Below, in pieces: positions 24,379 through 33,554 of a DNA stretch of 64,000 nucleotides. The position numbers were made by a program, and so were the translations under genes. The DNA is taken from contig WOAB01000056.1 of the NCBI GenBank assembly GCA_027886185.1, forward strand, positions 13,020,001-13,084,000, written 5' to 3'. The stretch comes from Rheum nobile (lineage: Eukaryota; Streptophyta; Magnoliopsida; Caryophyllales; Polygonaceae). Under the pieces are notes generated by a model. It was given only the letters and a program-made list of their open reading frames with translations. It ran no database searches and was not told the DNA's origin. The first letter of the stretch is position 1; each line of letters begins with the position of its first letter.

Positions 24379-24604
24379 GTTTTTTGGATTGTAATCGACT
24401 TTATATATGATATTGTATTTCCTTTTGTGTGAAAGTTTGATTGAGATTGATCGTATATTGTGTTTTTAATCATTTGTTTTTGAGAATTGAAAAAAATCGG
24501 GAAAATGCTATACGAGACAACAATATTACTAATCATTAACAAAAACACGTTCACGAAAACATTAAAGCGTACACTAGTTTAACATGAAACATAAAAAAAG
24601 CTAT

Positions 24605-25063
24605 CTAATCCCCATCCGAATCGGCCTCCCCGCCATCATCATAGCTGCCGTTGTCCACCACAGATTCCAGATCTTCTAAAAGACCGAGGATATGGCGTCT
24701 CGGGTGTGCAGACTCTGTGTAAATGGGAACTGGAACACCAGGTCTGTAAAGAGCCATAATTTTAGCTATCTGATCCTCGTGTACCACCTCACAGAGTCGT
24801 GGAGGATCCACGCCTGCTGGAAAGTAAAAAATCCGACCAGGGGGAACCCCGTCTCCAGGCTCGAGATGGTAAAATAACGCCAAGTACAAGAAGAAACCTA
24901 ATGACAACCCCCCCTCTCCAGGCTCGAGATCCCCCATCCGCAACGTGCGGACCTCACCACCTTCGTAGCCATGAAAAAACATGTCCATTCCACTTCGTTG
25001 GCGTATCATTCGATTGTAGGTGATTCGCCCATTTTCGTAAACTTCGAGAACCAAAGGCGCCAT
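24605..25063 (-). CDS. unrecognised 152-aa ORF of the MULE
   Basis: Single open frame, MAPLVLEVYENGRITYNRMI to an acidic end SYDDGGEADSDGD. I recognise no domain, signal peptide or membrane segment. The middle is rich in Gly, Leu and Phe (GLSLGFFLYLALFYHLEPGD). A TATA box (TATAAAT on the minus strand, 25138-25144) lies ~75 bp upstream of the ATG, and the central GC-palindrome cluster lies behind that. It is the only gene of the element with no visible break. Its position between the transposase and plant-mobile-domain genes suggests a MULE accessory gene, but the function is unknown. Confidence 0.55.
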   Translation of the reverse strand: MAPLVLEVYENGRITYNRMIRQRSGMDMFFHGYEGGEVRTLRMGDLEPGEGGLSLGFFLYLALFYHLEPGDGVPPGRIFYFPAGVDPPRLCEVVHEDQIAKIMALYRPGVPVPIYTESAHPRRHILGLLEDLESVVDNGSYDDGGEADSDGD

Positions 25064-25137
25064 TACCTTAAATAGAACCGAAGAAAAGTTTGTGAGGAGT
25101 GGAAATTGTGTGTATTTCGAGGCGTTTTGGGGCCGTA

Positions 25138-25300
25138 TTTATAGGCTAAAAATAGGACCGTTGTGGGCGGCCCACAGAGCAGCCCATGAGGGTACTGGGC
25201 GGCACACAGTGCCGCCCATAGGCATCTTGGGTGGCACACAGTACCGCCCATATCATTTCATCACCATAACTCCGTTGTACAGCCCAAGATGCCTATAAAT
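25138..25300. promoter_or_regulatory. central divergent promoter with GC palindromes
   Basis: Two TATA boxes point outwards: TATAAAT on minus at 25138-25144 and on plus at 25294-25300. Between them are three copies of the element's palindrome, such as GGGCGGCACACAGTGCCGCC (near 25199) and GGTGGCACACAGTACCGCC (near 25231). The same motif occurs at both element ends, so all four genes seem to share an upstream sequence class. Confidence 0.65.
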
Positions 25301-25374
25301 AGGCCATACGGGGTCCCCTTTCTACCAAGTTTGTCTCATCCAAAGAGGCAAGCTTCCACATCCAAGAAGAAGGG

Positions 25375-25739
25375 ATGTGTTTGATCCCGGTAAGAAAAAT
25401 AAATATATGTATTTTATTGATTATTTACGCTATTAGGTTGTAGTATTCGTTGGAATCTAATTAAATAATATTTTATTTCAGATACAAGAATTCAATATCG
25501 TGGGTTTCGTCGTCTAGCATTTTCAGAACTTCAGTCCCGGAGGAACACAGTCAACCGCCTTTTCCACCTTCACTAGTGAGCTTAAACCGAACTGTCTTGT
25601 ATTCATTGTAGACTCACGTCATGTTGTGGTCATTTCTAACAGTGCGTTAAGATGGATGCGATTGCCTTGTGGTCATTATCCTCTTGACCGAGTCAAGAGT
25701 CCTAGGACGAACCTCCTTCGGCCATGTCGTGCATGTTGA
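25375..25739 (+). pseudogene. small two-exon ORF of the MULE, stop-interrupted
   Basis: ATG at 25375, 75 bp after the plus-strand TATA box. Exon 1 is 25375-25389 (MCLIP), with donor GTAAGA and acceptor TTTCAG. Exon 2 is 25482-25739, in the same phase. The frame reads IQEFNIVGFVV, meets TAG at 25515-25517, then stays open for 73 codons with NFSPGGTQSTAFSTF, LVFIVDSRHVVVI and MRLPCGHYPLDRV to TGA. A CAG-to-TAG change would explain the stop. No family is recognised. The second half overlaps the left arm of the long palindrome. An alternative is chance openness, but correct splice sites, phase and promoter argue for a former gene. Confidence 0.4.
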
Positions 25740-26046
25740 GCTGCTCTTTTTTCCTCGCTGCAGCACAGAAAAACATGGGATCTTCAAATTTCAGTATTTG
25801 TAGGATTTCAAGTTTTTCTGTGATGCAGCAAGAAAAAAAGAGCAGATCAGCATGAACGACATGGCCCAAGGAGGTTCGTCCTAGGACTCTTGACTCGGTC
25901 AAGAGGATAATGTCCACAAGGCAATCGCATCCATCTTAACGCACTGTTGAAAATGACCACAACATGACGTGAGTCTACAATGAATACAAGACAGTTCGGT
26001 TTAAGCTCACTAGTGAAGGTGGAAAAGGCGGTTGTTTGTGTTCCTC
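25540..26046. repeat. long palindrome, 235-bp arms, 37-bp loop
   Basis: Left arm 25540-25774 and right arm 25812-26046 are reverse complements with about a dozen differences (near 95%). The loop is 25775-25811. Shared blocks include CACTAGTGAGCTTAAACCG and its complement. The left arm contains the end of the small ORF, so the right arm looks like an inverted copy of it. If transcribed from the upstream TATA box it would fold into a long hairpin RNA. Confidence 0.9.
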
Positions 26047-26055
26047 TTGACCAAA

Positions 26056-26254
26056 TCAAGAGTCCTAGGACGAACCTCCTTGGGCCATGGCGTACATGCT
26101 GATCTGCTCTTTTTTCCTGGCTGCAGCACAGAAAAACATGGGATCTCCATATTTCAGTATTTGTAGGATTTCAAGTTTTTCTGTGATGTAGCTAGGAGAA
26201 GGAGCATATCAGCATGAACGCCGTGGTCCTAGGAGGTTCATCCTGGGCTCTTGA
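26056..26254. repeat. second, shorter hairpin sharing the same loop
   Basis: Left arm 26056-26137 and right arm 26175-26254 pair imperfectly around another 37-nt loop (ATGGGATCTCC...). It is a diverged tandem copy of the inner part of the first palindrome, so the locus is two hairpins in a row. Confidence 0.75.
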
Positions 26255-26289
26255 GTGAATGTATATGTATAGTGCAAGAGTTGTGTATG

Positions 26290-26530
26290 TCATTTGTTCC
26301 AGTGTGTAAGCCATCAGTGTGTAAGCCATCGTAGTATGACTTTTGACTTTTGTGTTCAAGTCAAGAGTCCTATGTCATTTTTTTTAAGTGTGTAAGCCAT
26401 CAGTGAATGTATATGTGTTTTTAGAATTTGTACGTGTTTTTAGTATGTGTATGTAATTTAAGCTATCGGTGAATGTATATGTGTTTTTAGAATTTGTACG
26501 TGTTTTTAGTATGTGTATGTAATTTAAGAA
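26290..26530. repeat. short tandem repeats in MULE
   Basis: A GTGTGTAAGCCATC motif recurs, and a ~65-bp unit (AT(C/G)(A/G)GTGAATGTATATGTG, TTTTTAGAATTTGTACGTG) occurs twice in tandem between about 26398 and 26528. Confidence 0.75.
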
Positions 26531-26726
26531 TATACATGTGTTTTTTAGAAATAACGCACGAAAATCCAACAAACCAATAAGCAAAGAACTAAAACTAGAA
26601 ACGACGGAACAAATTAGAAACGACGGAACAAATATCTAAATACGAAACCAATAAAGCCAAAAGTCATACTTAATTTACTGGAATTTCAATCCCCAAAAAC
26701 GTACAAACACAAAAGTCAAAGTCATA

Positions 26727-29700
26727 CTACGAACTCTCCGTCTCACTATCAGATGAGTCATCTAGATGTGGAGTGGAAGCACTAGCTAAGGACACACCCG
26801 AACCCACTCCCGGTGCCCATACTGGAGGAACATAAGAGGTCGGCTGAGACGATGCCTACTGAGCTGCTGCACGCTCTTCCGCCATCCTAGATGATTCGGC
26901 TCTCTCAAATATAGTAGCGTCTGCACTATATGAATGGGAAGGCATCTGTGAAGCACGTACAAGCGATGGAGCTACATGAATGACGTCACTGAAAAGGATG
27001 TCATGCAAATGCTGAAAGTGCTCCCTACACCCTAAACAACCTCCTCCAGACATAAGCTCCTAAAGATAGGCCTGGCTCATCGCATGACGCTGCAAATGAA
27101 AACAAACATTTTAAAAACATAGACTTTCATAAAATAATTTAAAAGAATAAAATGGGAAAAAAACATACCCTTTGCAAGTTGATAGCCGGAGGTGGTCCTC
27201 TACTGATACGAATCTGGACTGGCGCATGCGGACTCACGTAAGGATGCGACACCTGTAGATACCAGTCCAGGTACGCGTCGTGGACATCCCAAGCCATCGT
27301 CGCAGGAGGACTCGCCAAGATGTGGGGGCAAAGATGATGCTCACGCTGGTCCCACCTGTGCCAACGCGGGTCAAAGTGCAACTGGTATCGCCTCGTCCCC
27401 TTGAAATCAGGAGGACGAACTGCAACCAGAGGCTCAATGATATCCATCGGCCTGCTCTGTCGATAACCGAACTGGCGTGTAAGCCGATCTGGCATGTATG
27501 GCTCCTCTACACCGAGAAAACGAATAATCCCTCGATAAGTGGAGGACCTGTGATGACCTCGAAAATCAAGACCCTCGTAGGACATCCACCGTATCTGCAA
27601 TTAACAAAACACGATGGACCATAAATTAATTCATTAAGCTATCTTATTGTAAATTAAAATTGAAAAACAATACGTACATCCTCTGGCCTATACTCGTCCA
27701 GAATTCGTCTGTAGTGTGACTGGTCACGGGAGGACAGGAGAGGTGTCCGGCCAATGCAGTATCGTCCAGCGCGTCGGAGGTTATCGTCCGCACCTTCCTT
27801 GAGGTTAGGGTTGCCCGAAAAGTATACAAAGTACGTCCAAATCCAAACCTGCGTACAGAGAAAGAAAACCATTAGTTATAAACAATTCAATAATGTATAT
27901 TAATAATCTAAATTATAATTTAACTATATTAAAGGACTACCTCCAAAAGACGTGCGCAGCCGGCGAACTGTGCAGCTCCGCGCCGAGAACCCTCTCCGAG
28001 GTTCCTATAAAGGAGAGCCAGAACCCCGGTATCCCAAGCAGTATGAACAACACGCTCCCAGTCCACAAAAAGAGGTAGCAGTGTGGTCTTCAGCTCGTTC
28101 GTTGACTTGTCAACGAAGATGCTAGCCGACATGGCGTGCCATAAGAAACCGGCTGCTATATCCTCTGGGTAGGCACCCTCCTCAATCATCCGCATCACAT
28201 GCCTCCCAAGCTGAAATTGCTTGACCCAACCCTTCCTAAGGTCGCGGACCATGTCAGTATCATCCTCATCATAGCTGTAGTCCGAATCTATCCCAAACAA
28301 ATAGCCGAACAAAGCCTCACACTCCGCCATCTCCCTATCATGACCGGTCCATGGTGACGTCACCTCAAATCCCTCGATCGACAGCCCTAAAATCATCAGC
28401 ACGTCATGTAGAGTAGGAGCTATCTCGCCCCAAGGAAAGTGAAAGGTGTTCGTCTCTGGATGCCATCTCTCAACGAATGCTGAAATGAGGTTGTGATCAA
28501 CATTGCCGAACTGCAAATCAAGTAAACCTATCAACCCCGTCTGCTGCGCAATCCAAAACCAGGAACCCTCCACAGGGACCCCTCTAAGAATACGATCCCT
28601 CCAAAATGCAAACTGCATAGGGCGTGTCTGAACCCTCAAACTCCAAACAACGTCCTCGGGTGGGTCCAATGACGCCTTCGTCCATATCAGCTCTGTAATG
28701 TGCGTATCAAAGTTCCTCAACAAAGATACAAGCTACTCAGCTGGCTCATGCGGAGATGGGGCCTGTGTGGCTGGCTCAGACTGAGACGGGGCATGCTGAG
28801 ATGGCTCATGATGTGGAGATGTGGCATGCTGAGATGGACATGGGCCATACTGAGTCTCATGTGTGGCTAGCTCAGGCTGAGACGGGGCCTGATGAGATGC
28901 CTCACACGGAGATGGGACATGCTGCTCATGTGACTCCTCCAGAGATAGCCGCTGCTGAGGTGAGTCATCAAGATGTGGGTCCTCCTGATGTGACTGCTGA
29001 GGTGGGTCCTCCATAATCACGTCCTCAACTGAGCAGACGGGACCAACATCGTCCTCACTAGCGCCCTCACTATCGGCCTCACTATGGCCCTGCAATACAC
29101 CGCCAACCCTCCTCTTGCGAGCAGATGCAGTAGTAGGGCGACTATCTCGATCGGACCGTGCGATCTTACCCAAAACTTCCTATTTTCGCATAAAAAATAT
29201 AGAAAATTGTTTTCTTACAAACAAAATCAATATATTAAAATTTTCATAACCATGACATATTTAATATTACAGTATAATTATCGCGATTTACCTATACTAT
29301 TTTTTATAATGATTAAATACAATAAAAACCAAATTTACAAATATAAATATATTCATTTTACCCACTATAACCTATTTACATATGTCCAAATATTATTTTC
29401 TTACAAACAAAATAATATATTAAATTTTCATTACAATGATATATTTAATATTATTTAACACTATAATTGAGTCTATTACCTATACTATTTTTTATCAGAT
29501 AATGATTTAATAATCTAAAATCCAAGTATATATAAATCTACAAGTGCAGTAACAATTTAATTAAATAAATTAGATTTAACGATTACAAATTTAAAAAACA
29601 CCATACCTTTTCAGTTGGCCTCCGTTCATATTTTCGCTTTTGGCGAACGGGAATTTCACCCAAGTCTGACATAGCTTGATGAGCAACCGCGCACGCGACG

Positions 29701-30163
29701 TCAAAGGCATTCTCCACCGCAATATCGCCCTCCTCGCCCAAAAACCCCCCAATATCGCCCTCCTCGACATCGGTTATGGGCGGCACCACGAGCGGCCCAG
29801 ATTCCTCCATAGTGGGCGGCACGCTGTGCACAGCCTCGCCTCCCTCCTCGGCCCCCGCTTCGCCTCCTTCCTCCGCCAGCCTCGCTTCCTCCACCGCGTC
29901 CCTTGCTCAGCCGCCTCCTCCGCCGCGTCGCCACCCCTCTCCCCCAGCCTCGCCTCCTCCAACGCCTCGTCGCTGCTGCCCCCCGTCAAACAGAGATTGG
30001 CCGCCGACGCCGCCGCCGCCAACGTCGAATCGGCCGTCGATTCTGGTACATCGCCGCCGTCTCCGCCAAGAACTCCTGCCGCAACCATCTGATTTTCCGT
30101 CCGTTCTTCCTCCGCCAAGAACTCCCATATGTCGTCAACCGAAAATTCGCCATCGAGATCCAT
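26727..30163 (-). pseudogene. plant mobile domain (PMD) gene of the MULE
   Basis: Five exons, all in phase 0, inferred from splice borders: 30163-29607, 29179-27941, 27848-27678, 27594-27169, 27089-26727. Exon 1 starts MDLDGEFSVDDIWEFLAEEE, is acidic and Ala-rich, and has a frame change near 29895. Exon 2 carries a Pro/Gln/His/Ser-rich linker, then the PMD core: ISAFVERWHPETNTFHFPWG, GEIAPTLHDVLMILGLSIEG. Exons 3-4 hold EGLDFRGHHRSSTYRG, RFLGVEEPYMPDRLTRQFGY and DVHDAYLDWYLQVSHPYV, as in MAIN/MAIL-type and transposon PMD proteins. In-frame TAG codons lie at 28733-28735, 27060-27062 and 26856-26858. PMDs are known both in MULE and Ty3 elements and as host silencing factors; their molecular activity is unsettled. 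Its palindrome-rich promoter lies at the right end. Confidence 0.8.
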
Positions 30164-30194
30164 TTTCGCTCTCGAACTCTGGAAATCGCGATCG

Positions 30195-30600
30195 GAGAAG
30201 ACGACCCTGGGCGGCTTTTAATAACGCCGAGAAGACGACCCTGGGCGGCAAGCTGTGCCGCCCACGTTTCAATTTCAAATTCAAATTCGCCCTTTGGCGG
30301 GAAGCTGTGCCGCCCACAATTTTGGGTTTACACTTGGCGGCTTACCGTGCCGCCGAGTTTTAACCCGGTTTCCAGAAAACCATATTTTTAATTTTAAAAT
30401 AAATAAATTAAATTACAAAATCGGGTTCTACAAAAACCTAAAAATCTGGGCGGCAATATGTGCCGCCCAGGTACAATTCGGGTTCATAAAAAACCGGTTT
30501 GCATGTGCGGCATTAGGTGCCGCCCATGTGCAAACCGGGTTTTTGGAAGGGTATTTTGGGCGACATATAGAGCCGCCCAGGAGGAAGTGCGCGGCTAAAA
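30195..30600 (-). promoter_or_regulatory. right palindrome cluster upstream of PMD gene
   Basis: About six or seven GC palindromes, for example GGGCGGCAAGCTGTGCCGCC (near 30242), GGGCGGCAATATGTGCCGCC (near 30449) and GCGGCATTAGGTGCCGCC (near 30507), interspersed with AACCGG and GGGTTCA motifs as at the left end. A weak TTAAAAG box lies near 30217 on the coding side. Confidence 0.65.
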
Positions 30601-30625
30601 AAAATCGACTGCGCGGTTTATCGGC
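30565..30625 (-). repeat. MULE right terminal inverted repeat
   Basis: Read on the minus strand: AAACCGCGCAGTCGAT, T-run, AGCCGCGCACTTCC, then TGGGCGGCTC, mirroring the left end. Confidence 0.8.
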
Positions 30626-30639
30626 CTTTTTTTTTTGAA

Positions 30640-31770
30640 AAACTTTGTCCAAATTTTGGATTTTTCTTTATCAAATTGAAAATTCATTTTTTTTTTATTT
30701 TCACGCCTATATATACATTATATATGAAAATAAATATGAAATTTTTTTAAAGATAATCAACTTAGATATAAATATTATCCAATTCTTAAGTGCCTTATAA
30801 GCACATAATAACACCACATGTTCACATCCAAACATGTTATCATAGCAAGTCTCAAATGACCCAAAAAATTACAAAGGCTATCAACACAAATGTTTAATAA
30901 TAATCGTTATTACTAGTTGCACACGCTTTTGTCTTTCCTTCCTTCTCCTTTCCGAATCATGCTCAAAAGGGTCCATCGCTACATTTCATTTTGCATAGGT
31001 ATATATCAGTAGATGAATTTTTCAATTTATAAATACAAGATTAAGTACTAAAAAAGTGATAATAAAATACTACAAACATCCATAAACTAATTTACACAAT
31101 AAACATCCACACAAAGTATTCCAACATAAACAATTGAAAAAATTCAACCTAAAATCAATATAACAAGAAATACCAATTCAGCACAAATGGAGACTGAATT
31201 TGAAAAAGGAATTCAATACAAACAATTTACAGAGGACAAAACACAAGTGAGAACCGAGCATGAATTCATTGAATTTTTTTAAGCAATTTAACAAAGCAAT
31301 TGTCTCTTGTATTACGAGAACGAGACTCCACAAGTGGAGCAATTTACGAATTTTGAGAACCGAGACTGCACATAATTTCCACATTGAAGATTGAGAACCG
31401 AGAACACAAGTGGAGCAATTTACGAATTTTTTATAACTGGAGCAATTTAACAAGTGGAGACTGCACAATACCTTGAGGGGTTGGGACGGAGAACGATGCC
31501 GGAACGACGGAAGATGCCGAAACGACGCCGGGAAGGACGTCGGGAAGGAGGCTGGGAAGATCGTTGGGGCAAAGCTTTCAGATGAAGGAACGACTGTGGT
31601 ACAAGAGAACAACTGAACAACGCTTACTCTAATTTGTTTTTGAAATGAATGAAACCCTGAATTTTTTATTGGAATAAAGTTGTTCTTTGGATTTGAAATG
31701 ACCAATTTCAAAATATGAAAGAATTTCTTATTTTGTATCAAATCAAACATGTTTTCAAAATCGCTCATTC
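30640..31770. other. spacer between MULE and MYB gene
   Basis: AT-rich. A 200-codon minus-strand frame (31780-31178) of Ser/Leu/Phe-rich composition matches no family I know. It could be a non-coding transcript divergent from the MYB gene, but support is weak. Confidence 0.4.
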
Positions 31771-31799
31771 CTAATTGCACAGAAATCGTATCAAAGAAG

Positions 31800-33554
31800 C
31801 CCTAAGTGTTTTGAAGTTCTCATTTCCATCCTTTTGGGAATCTGACCCAATCTCTGGTTCCCTTCCAATCCATCACCTCTGTAATATTCCCATTTTAAAT
31901 TGCAGACTTGTTCATCTTCCAAATTTGCAATTCCGGGTTTTCTCTCTCCCTATCCCCTCGCCTCGTGTCTCTTTCTCTCTCTCTCTTCACGTTAGATGTC
32001 AGATGGTGAATGGGCCTTCGCAGATTCCAGACTTCACCCCCTTTTTAGTCAAGTTGGAGAGTTTTGCCCCATCACTTGTGGATAAACCTATCAACATCAA
32101 TCAACCCTAATTCCTAACCATAGCATCGTAAATTTCCCCCGGATTTGAATCTTTAAGCTCTCTTTCCCCTTCAATCTCACCTTTCATTGGCTTTCTCTGG
32201 CTCGATTATTAGGGCTCTGAATGTTTCACTGATTAAGGTACCATCCTTTTTTTTTGTGCTACTTTCCACTTCTATTCAATTGTTGGGTGCCCGTAAAAAG
32301 GGGATATGGGCAATTGTTGGTTGAGGTGTCATGGTTGGTAGGAGAAACCCTAGGCGAGCTGCTTGGTGTAGCTAGCGGGTCAGTACTTGCTGTTCTGTTC
32401 CATTCATTTGTTTCTGAGAAATTGAATTGGCGACTGGTGTTGAATGGCGGACTTTGGCTCTAAATTAGGGGATTTTAATTCGTTTTTACATGGCTTCCCT
32501 TTTTTAAGCATTAGCACTATCAAGTTTTTGGGGTTTGACACTGAGCTCTATTTGGAATGTTTCAGTTTGGAAACGTGAATGCATTTTGCTTGAAACAGTG
32601 TTGTTGCTTTTGAAAAGCTAAGTTGGTCTCTGCTTCATATAATTTCCTCTTTTCAAGAACAAATGTAATTCAATCGTCTTCAACCTCTTTTGGAAAATTT
32701 CCGGTTTTTTGCTGCATCAAATTTAAGGAGCGAAAAAAGTAAAATTGACTTGAATATACTAGGATGTTAGTTTAGAAAGCAACCCGAAGCAAATTGAATG
32801 TGTAAATGCTGGACTATGAACAGTAAATTGTTGTCATGGAATGAATGGTTCTTGTGGGCCTGTACTGTAAAAGCTGTAGTTGTCAGGTGGGGCGATTGGT
32901 AAATTGGGTTTTGTTGGATACATAAATGGCAATTTTGATAGGTTTCTTCAGCCATTTAGGGTTTTGTTTGCTATGTTTCTTTTCCTCCAGTCACCTATAT
33001 AACTAGCATTAGATGCTTCTTGTCTATCGATTTATGATACTCTGGATTCTTTGGTTTACATGGTTGAATCCCTCACACGAGTTAGTGCTTTCATTTTCTA
33101 ATTCCATCTCGTTGTTTATTTGCCTGATTAGATGCGGCTATGAGATATTTCGATTGGTATAACCGAAGCTTTGTTGTTGTTTTATCACAAGGTCAGCACT
33201 CCAGAAGAGCTCTCTTGAGACAATTGTGGAGCAATTAACTGTGTTCCATGTCCTTTCTTCTCCGTGGGTATTGTGATTGTTACTGGATCTGGCCTCGGGT
33301 TCAGCAGCTTCTGTCTCTCTATTCTGTAGCACTGCTCTTGTCTGGTGGGTCTGCTCCAATGATTGTTTTTTTTTAATTAATCAGCTGGGTTTGACCCCCT
33401 TTGCCGAAATTAGGTTAGATCCATCTTCTAAGGCATCTTCTCTGACGTCTAAGGTGCTCAAGATGAAGCTAGCTTGATTTTTTGTGTAATTCGCGGAGCT
33501 TGGTTCTCTCCTTTAGTGGTTCAGCGTTTGAAATTGAATTTTTATTAAGAGTAG
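31800..33554 (+). other. probable 5' UTR and UTR intron of the MYB gene
   Basis: A pyrimidine-rich leader (CTCTCTCTCTTCACG near 31977) precedes a possible donor AAG|GTACCA at ~32238 and a possible acceptor AATTAATCAG at ~33384. This gives a leader intron of about 1.1 kb. Transcript evidence would be needed; no coding frame is convincing here. Confidence 0.4.

Larger units (their letters stand above)
20602..30626. mobile_element. 10-kb Mutator-like element with transposase-OTU and plant mobile domain genes
   Basis: The inverted ends match: left AACCGCGCAGTCGC, a T-run, then AGCCGCGCACTTCC (20610-20645); the right end (~30582-30620) is its complement with one or two differences. Both ends abut T-runs (T8 at 20594-20601, T10 at 30627-30636), so a 9-bp duplication within a T-tract is plausible but cannot be proved. 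Contents in order: transposase-OTU gene (+), a 152-codon ORF (-), a small ORF (+) whose tail forms a long hairpin, and a plant-mobile-domain gene (-). GC-rich palindrome clusters flank the genes. Both spliced genes are damaged, so the copy looks inactive. Confidence 0.8.

Noticed and set aside
26727..28735. TAG codons as programmed readthrough
   Set aside because: The bases after TAG (CTT, GAG, GCA, CAT) do not fit the known plant CAR-YYA readthrough context, and the copy has frameshifts as well.
29774..30391. Plus-strand Pro/Arg-rich ORFs opposite the PMD gene
   Set aside because: Antisense shadows of the GC-rich first PMD exon and palindrome promoter.
20602..30626. Two unrelated elements placed side by side
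   Set aside because: The two ends are inverted copies of each other and all three palindrome clusters share the same motif, which favours one element.
31178..31780. 200-codon minus-strand ORF upstream of the MYB gene
   Set aside because: Ser/Leu/Phe-rich composition typical of pyrimidine-rich DNA and no recognisable domain.
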